NCBI RefSeq assembly: GCF_019458025.1
Contig: NZ_JAHZUY010000003.1
Span: 1-64,000 of the forward strand
Length of the DNA stretch: 64,000 nt
Direction: 5' to 3'
Source of the DNA: Caldovatus aquaticus
Lineage (GTDB): Bacteria > Pseudomonadota > Alphaproteobacteria > Acetobacterales > Acetobacteraceae
The notes beneath the pieces were generated by a model that was given only the letters and a program-made list of their open reading frames with translations, did no database searches and had not been told where the DNA came from. This document shows positions 37,387 to 45,366 of the stretch, piece by piece (within the stretch, counting starts at the first letter, position 1; each line of letters starts with the position of its first letter). A program made the translations under genes and the position numbers.

Positions 37387-37406
37387 CGGTAGGCCTCGGG
37401 GGCGTG
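37361..37406 (-). repeat. 23-base tandem repeat duplicating the ileS ribosome site and start codon
   Basis: Positions 37361-37383 and 37384-37406 match at 21 of 23 bases. Each copy, read on the minus strand, contains CACGCCCCCGAGG, a 7-base spacer and ATG. The copy nearest the gene supplies the ileS start; the distal copy supplies the upstream frame. The rest of the gap to ribF (37407-37660) shows nothing further. Confidence 0.8.
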
Positions 37407-37660
37407 TCGCGGGCTGTCCGCGTTCCCGCGGGGCCCTGGGGTGGCGCGCGCGCTGTGTCCCGGCCCTCAGACGAGGACCGGGCCGGGAATTCGATGCTGC
37501 GCCAGCCGGACCATCCCCGCCTTATGGGGAGGGGGGCGGCGGCAGGTCAAGCGCGTGCCCCGCCCGGAGCGCCCGCTGCCGGGCCACGGCGCCCCGGCCC
37601 GCGCCTGCCGGCGCTGCCTGGCCCGGCGGCGGGCGGGTGGCGGGGCGCGGCCAGGCCGCC

Positions 37661-38644
37661 CTAGGAGGGCGCGGCGGAGCCGCCGCGGCCGGCGGCGAGC
37701 ACCCGCCGCGCCTCCTCGGCATCCCGCGCGATCGCCGCCTTCAGCGCCGCGAGATCGGCGAACCGCTCGTCCGGCCGCAGGAAATGCTCGAGCCGCACGC
37801 CGATCTTCTGGCCGTAGAGGTCGCCCGCGAAGTCGAAGATGTGGGTTTCCAGCCGGGTCTTCGGGTCGCCGCCGAGGGTCGGCCGCCGCCCGACATTCGC
37901 CACGCCCTCGCGCAGCGTCCCGTCCGGCAGCGCCACGCGCACCGCATAGACGCCCCGCGCCGGCTCCAGGTGCCGGCCGAGCCACATGTTCGCCGTCGGC
38001 CAGCCGAGCGTCCGGCCGAGCTTGTCGCCGTGCTCGACCCGGCCGCGCACCTCCCAGGGCCGCCCCAGCATCTCCGCCGCGCGCTCCGGATAGCCGTCCT
38101 GCAGCGCGCGGCGGATGCGGGTCGAGGAGATCGGCCCGCCCGCGTCGGCGAGATGCGGCACCACTGTCAGCCCGATGCCGCGCTTCTCGGCCTCGCGTGC
38201 GAGGAAGGCGACGTCGCCGCCGCGCCGGTGGCCGAAGGCGAAGTCCGCGCCGCAGGCGAGGTGCCGCGCCCCGATCCCCCGGTGCAGCACCTGCTCGACG
38301 AAGGCTTCCGCCGGCATCGCCGCGAACTCGGCGGTGAAGGGGATGACATAGACGATCCGCGCCCCGTGGGCGCCGAGCAGCGCCACCTTGACCTCGGGCA
38401 GGGTCAGGCGGAAGGGAGGGTCGTCGGGGCGGAAATGCTCGCGCGGATGCGGCTCGAAGGTGAGGGCGGCCAGCCGCAGGTCCGGCCGCGCCGCGTGCGC
38501 CGCGCGCAGCACCGCCACGTGGCCGCGATGCACCCCGTCGAAATTGCCGAGCGCCACCGTCGCGCCGCGCAGCGCCTCGGGCAGCGCGTGCCAGGTGGTG
38601 ACGACCCGCGGCCCGCCCCCGTCTCCGCCGCCCGGCGCGCTCAC
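37661..38644 (-). CDS. ribF: RibF, bifunctional riboflavin kinase/FAD synthetase
   Basis: From GTG 38644 the protein has 327 residues. The N-terminal nucleotidyltransferase has G-N-F-D-G-V-H-R-G-H near residue 35 and a later S-S-T-R-I-R near 170. The C-terminal flavokinase shows G-R-T-L-G-W-P-T-A-N near 212 and the glutamate-containing R-L-E-H-F-L-R near 290. Together they make FMN and FAD. The GTG overlaps the upstream gene's TGA as GTGA, which favours it over ATG 38665. It lies upstream of ileS in the same direction, a common arrangement. Confidence 0.94.
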   Translation of the reverse strand: MSAPGGGDGGGPRVVTTWHALPEALRGATVALGNFDGVHRGHVAVLRAAHAARPDLRLAALTFEPHPREHFRPDDPPFRLTLPEVKVALLGAHGARIVYVIPFTAEFAAMPAEAFVEQVLHRGIGARHLACGADFAFGHRRGGDVAFLAREAEKRGIGLTVVPHLADAGGPISSTRIRRALQDGYPERAAEMLGRPWEVRGRVEHGDKLGRTLGWPTANMWLGRHLEPARGVYAVRVALPDGTLREGVANVGRRPTLGGDPKTRLETHIFDFAGDLYGQKIGVRLEHFLRPDERFADLAALKAAIARDAEEARRVLAAGRGGSAAPS

Positions 38645-39222
38645 GTCTCGTCCTCGCCGAGCCAACGCGGGACCGGCGGCGGGCGGAAGGAGGCGAGCGC
38701 GTCCAGCGCCGCCTCCGGCGTGGCCGCGCGCAGAGCCAGGCTGCGGTTCAGCGGGGTCAGGAAGCCCTCCTCGACCATCTGGTCGAGCAGCGCGAACAGC
38801 CGCTCCCAGTAGCCGGCGACGTCGAGCAGCACCAGGCCCTTGGCGTGGATGCCGAGCTGGGTCCAGGTCAGGGTCTCGATCGCCTCCTCCAGCGTGCCGT
38901 AGCCGCCGGGGAGCACGACGAACCCGTCGGCCAGCTCCGCCATCAGCGCCTTGCGCTCGTGCATCGTGTCCACGACCCGGAGGTCGGGCACCGAGCGCAG
39001 CCCGACCTCGCGGCGCAGCAGGCCGCCGGGGATGACGCCGGTCACCTCGGCCCCGCCGGCCAGCGCCGCCTCGGCGACCGCGCCCATCAGCCCGACCGCG
39101 CCGCCGCCATAGACCAGGCCGAGGCCGCGCGCCGCGATGGCGCGGCCGAGCGCGGCGGCCGCCTCGCGGTAGGCGGGCCGGCGTCCCTCGGCCGAGCCGC
39201 AGAAGACGCAGACGCGGCGCAC
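38641..39222 (-). CDS. LOG-family (TIGR00730) nucleotide phosphoribohydrolase
   Basis: The 193-residue Rossmann-fold protein opens with V-C-V-F-C-G-S and has the family motif P-G-G-Y-G-T-L-E-E near residues 104-112. It also has L-V-Y-G-G-G near 37 and M-H-E-R-K near 88. LOG proteins remove ribose-5-phosphate from cytokinin-type or other nucleoside monophosphates. In bacteria the physiological role is often unclear. It is the first gene of a probable short operon with ribF. Confidence 0.9.
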   Translation of the reverse strand: MRRVCVFCGSAEGRRPAYREAAAALGRAIAARGLGLVYGGGAVGLMGAVAEAALAGGAEVTGVIPGGLLRREVGLRSVPDLRVVDTMHERKALMAELADGFVVLPGGYGTLEEAIETLTWTQLGIHAKGLVLLDVAGYWERLFALLDQMVEEGFLTPLNRSLALRAATPEAALDALASFRPPPVPRWLGEDET

Positions 39223-39233
39223 GCGGCGCGGCC

Positions 39234-39662
39234 CTAGCCGTCGCGCGACGGCACCATCACGGTCGCGTCGCCCTCGATCACCGGCTTGCCCTCGACCGTG
39301 CAGACGGTGCGAAGGATGGCGCGCTTGCGGTCGGGATCAAGCCCGGTGACCTCGACCGTCGCCGTCACCGTCGCGCCGATCCGCACCGGGGCGCGGAACC
39401 GCAGGTTCTGCGAGAGGTAGATCGTTCCGGGCCCGGGCAGGCGGGTCCCCAGCACGGTGGAGATCAGCGAGGCGCTGAGCATTCCGTGCGCGATCCGCTC
39501 CTTGAACACCGTCCGCGACGCCGCCTCGGCGTCGATGTGGACCGGGTTGGTGTCGCCCGAGATCCCGGCGAAGAGCAGGATGTCGGCCTCGGTGATGGTC
39601 TTGGCGAAGCTCGCGCGCTGGCCAAGCTCGAGGTCCTCGAAGAACAGGCCGGTTCCGGCCAT
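39234..39662 (-). CDS. MaoC-like (R)-specific enoyl-CoA hydratase
   Basis: The 142-residue hot-dog fold protein has the hydratase-2 motif: A-G-I-S-G-D-T-N-P-V-H near residues 33-43 with catalytic Asp and His, followed by A-H-G-M-L-S-A near 62. Members hydrate trans-2-enoyl-CoA to (R)-3-hydroxyacyl-CoA and can supply polyhydroxyalkanoate synthesis. The size fits the single-domain PhaJ-like type. ATG 39662 fits the family start. It is divergent from the M20 peptidase gene. Confidence 0.88.
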   Translation of the reverse strand: MAGTGLFFEDLELGQRASFAKTITEADILLFAGISGDTNPVHIDAEAASRTVFKERIAHGMLSASLISTVLGTRLPGPGTIYLSQNLRFRAPVRIGATVTATVEVTGLDPDRKRAILRTVCTVEGKPVIEGDATVMVPSRDG

Positions 39663-39777
39663 TCCGGGTGCGCTCCCATGCTGCACTGCGGTATGTTCCG
39701 GATAGCCCCGAAACCTCGGGTAGACAAGCCGGGGCGGGCCTGCCAGAAGCGGCCGGCCACGCAACGGGATTCCTGGC

Positions 39778-40917
39778 ATGCCGCGGACCGAGATCGGCCG
39801 TTCCGACCGCTTGCTCGCCGAGCTGCGCCGCTGGGTCGAGCACGAGACGCCGACCACCGACGCGGGCGCCGTCAACCGGCTGCTCGACGTCGCGGAGGGC
39901 GAGCTGCGCGCGGCCGGCGCCGCGGTCGAACGCATCCCGGGGTGCGACGGCTACGGCGACACGCTGATCGCCCGCACCCCCGGCGGGCGGGGCCGACCGG
40001 TGGTCGTCGCCGGCCATCTCGACACGGTCTGGGACCACGGCACCCTGGCCGGGCCGATGCCCTTCCGGGTCGAGGGCGAGCGCGCCTACGGCCCCGGCAT
40101 CTTCGACATGAAGGCGGGCAGCTTCCTCGCCTTCCACGCGGTGCGCGAGATCCTGCGCCAGGGAACGCCGACCCGGGCCCCGATCGTGCTGCTGCTGACC
40201 CCGGACGAGGAGGTGGGCAGCCCGACCAGCCGCGCCCTGATCGAGCGCGAGGCGCGCGGCGCCTGCGCCGTGCTGATCCCCGAGCCGGCGGTGGGCCCCG
40301 AGGGCGCCTGCGTCACCGCGCGCAAGGGGGTGGGCCGGTTCGAGATGCGGGTGCGCGGCCGCAGCGCGCATGCGGGCGGCAACTGGCAGGACGGGCGCAG
40401 CGCGGTGGTGGCGCTGGCGCGCAAGGTGCTGGAGATCCATGCGCTGGTGGACCTCGACCGCGGCATCACCACCAATGTCGCGCCGATCCGCGGCGGCACC
40501 CGTCCCAACGTCGTCGCGCCGGAGGCGAGCTGCGAGATCGACCTGCGCGTCTCCACCGCCGCCGACGGCGAGCGGCTGGAGCGGCTGATCCTCGGCATGG
40601 CCGGCAGCCCGGAGGAGGGGATCGAGATCGCCGTCAGCGGCGGCATGAACCGTCCGCCCTTCGCCGAGACGCCGGAGATCCTCGCGCTCTGGGAGCGGGC
40701 GCGCGCGCTCGCCGCGGCGCACGGCTACGACCTGCCGCGCACCGCCCGCGGCGGCGGTTCGGACGGCAACTTCACCGCCGCGCTCGGCGTGCCGACGCTC
40801 GACGGGCTCGGCTGCCCGGGCGGGGGCGCGCACGCGCCGGACGAGCACATCCGCTGGCCCGAGCTCGCCCCGCGCGGCGCCACCCTCTGCGCGCTGCTCG
40901 AGACGCTCGGGGACTGA
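39778..40917 (+). CDS. M20-family metallopeptidase (carboxypeptidase G2-like)
   Basis: The 379-residue protein has the di-zinc ligands of the M20 family: H-L-D-T-V-W-D-H near residue 80, the bridging aspartate in F-D-M-K-A-G near 110, the catalytic E-E-V near 144, and a late histidine in the G-G-G-x-H-A-P-D-E-H segment near 350. A dimerisation domain lies at about 185-290. The pattern H-L-D-T-V-W and G-G-G-S-D-G-N-F recalls carboxypeptidase G2, which removes C-terminal glutamate. There is no signal peptide, so the enzyme is cytosolic. An amidase gene follows after 63 bases. Confidence 0.87.
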   Translation: MPRTEIGRSDRLLAELRRWVEHETPTTDAGAVNRLLDVAEGELRAAGAAVERIPGCDGYGDTLIARTPGGRGRPVVVAGHLDTVWDHGTLAGPMPFRVEGERAYGPGIFDMKAGSFLAFHAVREILRQGTPTRAPIVLLLTPDEEVGSPTSRALIEREARGACAVLIPEPAVGPEGACVTARKGVGRFEMRVRGRSAHAGGNWQDGRSAVVALARKVLEIHALVDLDRGITTNVAPIRGGTRPNVVAPEASCEIDLRVSTAADGERLERLILGMAGSPEEGIEIAVSGGMNRPPFAETPEILALWERARALAAAHGYDLPRTARGGGSDGNFTAALGVPTLDGLGCPGGGAHAPDEHIRWPELAPRGATLCALLETLGD

Positions 40918-40980
40918 GGGCGGCTTGCCGCGCCCCGCGGCCCGGAGTGCAATGCGACGGGTCGGAGGGAGGAGGCCGGC

Positions 40981-42438
40981 ATGGCCGACGAGACGCTGAT
41001 CCGCCTGACCGCCACCGAGGCGGTGGCGCGGCTGCGGCGCGGCGAGGTCTCGCCGCTCGAGCTGATCGAGGCGGCGGCGGCGCGCATCGCCGCGGTCGAG
41101 CCGGCGGTGAACGCGCTGCCCACCCTCTGCCTCGACCGCGCGCGCGAGCACGCGGAGCGGCTGATGCGCGGCGAGGGGCGCGAGGCCGAGGGCGAGCCGG
41201 GCTGGCTCGCGGGCCTGCCGGTGACGATCAAGGACCTGCTCGACGTCGCCGGCGTGCGCACCACCTACGGCTCGCCGATCTTCCGGGACCACGTGCCGGA
41301 GAGGTCCCACCCGCTGGTCGAGCGCATCGAGCGCAAGGGCGGCATCGTCGTCGCCAAGTCCAACACGCCGGAATTCGGCGCCGGCGGCTCGACCTTCAAC
41401 GAGGTGTTCGGGCGCACGCGCAACCCGTGGAACACCGCGCTCACCTGCGGCGGCTCGACCGGCGGCGGCGCGGTGGCGCTGGCGACCGGCGAGTGCTGGC
41501 TCTCCCAGGGCTCCGACCACGGCGGCTCGCTGCGCCGGCCCGCGACCTATTGCGGCGTGGTCGGGCTCAGGCCCTCGCCGGGGCGGGTGACGCGCGGGAC
41601 CAGCAACAACCTGTTCTCGCCGCTCTCGGTGCAGGGGCCGATGGCGCGCAACGTGCCGGACGTGGCGCTGTTCCTCGACACCATGGCGGGCTGGGACCTG
41701 CTCGACCCGCTGACCTGCGAGGCGCCCGCCGTGCCCTACGCGCGCGCCGTCGCCGAGGCCGAGCGCGCCCTGCCGCTGCGCATCGCCTTCACGCCCGACT
41801 TCAACGGCGGCCTCGCCGTGGACCGCGAGACGCGGGAGATCTGCGCCCGCGAGGTGCGGCGCTTCGAGGATCTCGGCTGCACCGTGGAGCTCGCCGCGCC
41901 CGACCTCGGGCCGCTGGAGGAGGCCTTCCTGGTGCTGCGCGCGCAGCAATTCGTGGTGGACCGCGAACGGCAGCTCGAGACCCACCGCCACCTGCTCAAG
42001 CCCGACATCGTCTGGAACACCGAGCGCGGCCTCGCCGCCACCCCCTCCCGCCTCGCCTGGGCGGAGCGCGAGCGCGCCGCCTGGTACCGCCGCGTCGCCG
42101 CGCTGTTCGCGCGCTACGACGTCTTCGTCACGCCGGGCGCCGCGACGCCCGCCTTCGACGTCATGCTGCGCCACCCGGAGACGGTGGACGGCAAGAGGCT
42201 CGGGAACTACATGGCGGCGTCGCTGATCAACGCCGCGATCACGCTGGCCGGCTGCCCGGCGGTGGCGGTGCCCTGCGGCTTCGACCGCTACGGCCGCCCG
42301 GTCGGCCTGCAGGTGGTCGCGCCGCCGCGGCAGGAGGCGCGGGCCCTGCAGGCCGCCGCGCTGTTCGAGCGGCTGACCGGGCTCGACCGGCTGCTGCCGA
42401 TCGCCCCGCGCCCGGGCACGGTGCCGCCGCCCTCCTGA
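40981..42438 (+). CDS. amidase signature-family amidohydrolase
   Basis: The 485-residue protein has the full catalytic triad. The lysine is in V-T-I-K-D-L near 83, the cis-serine in the Gly/Ser-rich loop G-G-S-T-G-G-G-A near 158, and the nucleophile serine in S-D-H-G-G-S-L-R near 182. It hydrolyses an amide bond; substrates in the family range from aryl amides to GatA-type Gln-tRNA. No GatB or GatC genes are adjacent and G-G-A-V replaces the GatA pattern, so it is a catabolic amidase. The ribosome site GGAGGGAGGAGG is strong. Confidence 0.9.
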   Translation: MADETLIRLTATEAVARLRRGEVSPLELIEAAAARIAAVEPAVNALPTLCLDRAREHAERLMRGEGREAEGEPGWLAGLPVTIKDLLDVAGVRTTYGSPIFRDHVPERSHPLVERIERKGGIVVAKSNTPEFGAGGSTFNEVFGRTRNPWNTALTCGGSTGGGAVALATGECWLSQGSDHGGSLRRPATYCGVVGLRPSPGRVTRGTSNNLFSPLSVQGPMARNVPDVALFLDTMAGWDLLDPLTCEAPAVPYARAVAEAERALPLRIAFTPDFNGGLAVDRETREICAREVRRFEDLGCTVELAAPDLGPLEEAFLVLRAQQFVVDRERQLETHRHLLKPDIVWNTERGLAATPSRLAWAERERAAWYRRVAALFARYDVFVTPGAATPAFDVMLRHPETVDGKRLGNYMAASLINAAITLAGCPAVAVPCGFDRYGRPVGLQVVAPPRQEARALQAAALFERLTGLDRLLPIAPRPGTVPPPS

Positions 42439-42534
42439 CCGGCCGGCGACGCCAGGGAAGGCGACACGCCGGCCCGGCCTCCTGCTATGCTCTCCGGCGC
42501 CGCGCGGCCAAAGGCGCGGCGGGAGGAGGCGCCC

Positions 42535-42726
42535 ATGGACGAGGACCGCTTCAACATGGCCGTGCGCAAGTTCCTCAAGCAGGTCGGCGTCACCTCGCAG
42601 CGCGAGATCGAGCGCGTGGTGCGCGAGGGCAAGGTGCAGGGCAGGACGCTCAGGCTGCGGATGACGCTGACCTCCGACGACGCGCCGTTGCGCCACGTCG
42701 TCGAGGAGACGATCGAGCTGCCTTGA
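42535..42726 (+). CDS. small conserved protein, DUF6494-like
   Basis: The 63-residue protein opens with M-D-E-D-R-F-N-M, then R-K-F-L-K-Q-V-G-V-T-S-Q-R-E-I-E near residues 12-27, a pattern I recall from the small DUF6494 family of alphaproteobacteria. The C-terminal half is two likely strands (T-L-R-L-R-M and E-T-I-E-L). There is no membrane segment. A GGGAGGAGG ribosome site lies before ATG 42535. The function is unknown. It is transcribed with the amidase and the Bug-type gene. Confidence 0.75.
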   Translation: MDEDRFNMAVRKFLKQVGVTSQREIERVVREGKVQGRTLRLRMTLTSDDAPLRHVVEETIELP

Positions 42727-42762
42727 GGACCAGGCGGGGGGGGGAAGGGAGAGGACAGTGCC

Positions 42763-43752
42763 ATGAGGCCCCGCCGCCGCGCGCTGCTTACCGCCGGAGC
42801 CGCGTCGCTGACCGCCGCCGTGCCGGCTGGCGCGCAGCCCTCGCCGACGGGCGAACGCTGGCCCAGCCGCCCGGTCCGCATCGTCGCGCCCTACGCGCCG
42901 GGCGGCCAGTCCGACACGGTGATCCGCCTGCTCCAGCCCCGGATGGCGGAGTTCCTCGGCCAGCCGATCGTGATCGAGAACCGCACCGGCGCCGGCGGCA
43001 CGATCGGCGCCGGGATCGTCGCGCAGGCGCCGCCGGACGGCTACACCCTGCTGTTCGAGAGCATCGCCTTCCTGATCGCGCCGCTGATCGTGCGCGGCCT
43101 CGCCTTCGACTACGAGACCGCCTTCGTCCCCGTCGGCCAGGCGGTGGCGGCGCCCTACGTGCTCGCGGTGAGGCGCGACCTCGCAGCGCGCGACCTGGCT
43201 GGCTTCGTCGCCGCGGCGAGGGCGGCGCCGGGCAGCGTCACCTACGGCACGCCGGGCGTCGGCTCGCCGGGCCACCTCGCCGGCGCGCTGCTCGAGAGCC
43301 GCGCCGACATCCGGCTGCAGCACGTGCCCTATCGCGGCGGGGCGGAGGCGGCGCGCGACCTCGCCGCGGGCAACATCGCGGCGGTGCTGATCACCGCGAA
43401 CTCGATCAAGCCGGTCATCGACAACGGCCGCGCCCGCGGCGTCGCGCTGACCAGCGCCGAGCGCCGCGGCAGCCTCGCGCACCTGCCGACGATCGCCGAG
43501 AGCGGCTATCCGGGCTTCGACATGACAAGCTGGAACGGCCTGTTCGCGCCGGCCGGCACGCCGGAGCCGGTGATCGAGCGCCTCTCCGCCGCGCTGCGCC
43601 ACGCGACCGGCGACCCGGCGGTGCGCGAGCGCCTCGCGCTCACCGGCAACGACGCGGTGTCCGACACGCCGGCGGAATTCGCCGCGCGCATCCGGCGCGA
43701 GCGCGAGGTGGTGAAGCGCATCGTGCGGGAGAGCGGGATCCGCGCGGAGTAG
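42763..43752 (+). CDS. Bug/TctC-family periplasmic solute-binding protein
   Basis: The 329-residue protein has a leader (R-P-R-R-R-A-L-L-T-A-G-A then A-Q-P near residue 25), suggesting Tat or Sec export. The mature part begins W-P-S-R-P-V-R-I-V-A-P-Y-A-P-G-G, the family hallmark, followed by E-N-R-T-G-A-G-G near 70 and H-V-P-Y-R-G-G near 188. Bug proteins bind carboxylates or similar ligands for tripartite tricarboxylate transporters. No TctA or TctB membrane gene is here, which is usual for the many orphan Bug genes. The ligand is unknown; the amidase upstream may act on it. Confidence 0.92.
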   Translation: MRPRRRALLTAGAASLTAAVPAGAQPSPTGERWPSRPVRIVAPYAPGGQSDTVIRLLQPRMAEFLGQPIVIENRTGAGGTIGAGIVAQAPPDGYTLLFESIAFLIAPLIVRGLAFDYETAFVPVGQAVAAPYVLAVRRDLAARDLAGFVAAARAAPGSVTYGTPGVGSPGHLAGALLESRADIRLQHVPYRGGAEAARDLAAGNIAAVLITANSIKPVIDNGRARGVALTSAERRGSLAHLPTIAESGYPGFDMTSWNGLFAPAGTPEPVIERLSAALRHATGDPAVRERLALTGNDAVSDTPAEFAARIRREREVVKRIVRESGIRAE

Positions 43753-43942
43753 GGGGAGGCTGCGCCGTCCGCGGCGGATCGGCCTCGCGCGGACGGGCGA
43801 GGTCGCAACCGCCGGGCCCCCGCGCCGGCGCGGCGGCAGTTCGGCACGGGGAGCGCCCCGGCGAGGAAGGGCGAGATCGCGGCGGGGCGGCTTCCCGGCG
43901 CCGCGGGACGCCGGGCAACCGGGGCAGCGGCGCAGGCGCGCC

Positions 43943-44599
43943 TCAGCCCTCCACCTGCCAGCGCTGCCCGCCGATGATGGAGAGGAATTCCCGCCGCGTG
44001 CTCGGGTCGTCGCGGAAGGCGCCGAGCATGCGGCTGGTCACCATGGTGACGCCGTGCTTGTGCACGCCGCGCGTGGTCATGCACTGGTGCGCCGCCTCGA
44101 TCACCACCGCCACGCCCTTGGGCTGCAGCACGTCCTGGATGGTGTTGGCGATCTGCGCGGTCAGCTTCTCCTGGATCTGCAGCCGTTTCGCGTAGGCCTC
44201 GATCACCCGCGCGAGCTTCGAGATGCCGACCACCCGTCCCGCGGGAAGGTAGGCGACGTGCGCCCGGCCGATGATCGGCACCATGTGGTGCTCGCAATGG
44301 CTCTCCAGGCGGATGTCGCGCAGCACCACCATCTCGTCGTAGCCTTCCGTCTCCTCGAAGGAGCGGGTGAGCAGCGCGACCGGGTCCTCGGCGTAGCCGG
44401 CGAAGAACTCCTCGTAGGCACGCACCACGCGGGCCGGGGTGTCGCGCAGCCCCTCGCGGTCCGGATCGTCGCCGGCCCAGCGGATCAGGGTGCGCACGGC
44501 GGCCTCCGCCTCCGCGCGGCTGGGACGACCCTCCGGGAGAGGGGAGGCGGAGGCGGACTCGGCCCGGACGGGGGCGGCCCGGAAGGTTTCGATGTTCAC
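43943..44599 (-). CDS. folE: GTP cyclohydrolase I
   Basis: The 218-residue enzyme makes 7,8-dihydroneopterin triphosphate, the first step to folate and related pterins. Zinc ligands are in S-H-C-E-H-H near residue 105 and in Q-C-M-T-T-R-G near 175. R-L-Q-I-Q-E-K-L-T near 142 and G-I-S-K-L-A-R near 130 are also typical. The length matches the homodecameric type. The GTG start at 44599 is chosen because it gives the family length; no nearby ATG fits. It is cytosolic. Confidence 0.95.
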   Translation of the reverse strand: MNIETFRAAPVRAESASASPLPEGRPSRAEAEAAVRTLIRWAGDDPDREGLRDTPARVVRAYEEFFAGYAEDPVALLTRSFEETEGYDEMVVLRDIRLESHCEHHMVPIIGRAHVAYLPAGRVVGISKLARVIEAYAKRLQIQEKLTAQIANTIQDVLQPKGVAVVIEAAHQCMTTRGVHKHGVTMVTSRMLGAFRDDPSTRREFLSIIGGQRWQVEG

Positions 44600-44731
44600 G
44601 GTCCTCGATGTCCCCTTAGGCGTGCGCTCCGAGCGCGGCGGCCCGGCGCGGCGACGCCGTTCTCCCCCGGTGCGGCCCTGCCCGGAGACATAAGGCATCC
44701 GTGCCGTGCCGCAACCGTCCCCCGCCCCGGC

Positions 44732-45199
44732 TCAATGCAGCCGGCCCGAGGGCAGGTGCGGACTGTCGAGGCTGAAGGCGGGGATCACCACGTCGAACGC
44801 CTCGCCGGTGCCCGTCACGACCATGTGATAGAGGCCGCGCATGAAACCGGAGGGCGTCGGCAGCGGCGTGCCGGAGGTGTATTCGAAGCTCTCGCCCGGC
44901 TCGAGCACCGGCTGCTCGCCCACCACCCCGGCGCCGTGCACGACCTGGGTGCGGCCTTGGGCATCGGTGATGCGCCAGGTGCGCCGCAGGAGCTGCACCG
45001 TTTCCGTGCCGAGATTCTCGATCGTCACGCGGTAGGCCCAGACGTAATGGGCGCGCTCGGGCTGCGACTGGTCGGCCAGGTAGAAGGCGCGCACCGTCAC
45101 GCGGATGCCGCGCGTGGTCTCGCAATAGGCGTCCTGCCGGCCGGCCCCCGGCGGGGGGCGCGACGGGCCCGGAGGCGGTTCGGACGGCTGTCTCGCCAT
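44732..45199 (-). CDS. apaG: ApaG-domain protein
   Basis: The 155-residue protein is a single ApaG domain (fibronectin type III-like) after a Pro/Gly-rich N-terminus of about 22 residues. Family features are Y-R-V-T-I-E-N near 60, R-R-T-W-R-I-T-D near 74, G-V-V-G-E-Q-P-V-L-x-P-G near 92, and the glycine-rich G-F-M-R-G-x-Y near 120. ApaG has been linked to cobalt/magnesium efflux and to Ap4A metabolism; its biochemistry is unsettled. It lies 167 bases downstream of metZ on the same strand, a frequent neighbour pair in this group. Confidence 0.93.
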   Translation of the reverse strand: MARQPSEPPPGPSRPPPGAGRQDAYCETTRGIRVTVRAFYLADQSQPERAHYVWAYRVTIENLGTETVQLLRRTWRITDAQGRTQVVHGAGVVGEQPVLEPGESFEYTSGTPLPTPSGFMRGLYHMVVTGTGEAFDVVIPAFSLDSPHLPSGRLH

Positions 45200-45366
45200 G
45201 GCGTTCCCTTCCCTGCGGAATACACCTCACCACGGCGCGGCGTGTCCACACCCGGCCGGGCGCGGACCCGCGGTCCCGCGCGCGGCGGCCGAGCGGCGCA
45301 ACCGCCGCCGTCCGCGCCCGGCCCGACGCGGCGCGGGCAGAAGGGGGGCGGCGCGCGCGGCTCCGC

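Noticed and set aside
37364-37660. T-box or other tRNA-sensing leader upstream of ileS
   Set aside because: No T-box core sequence or anti-terminator was found; T-boxes are also rare in this group. Only the 23-base duplication stands out.
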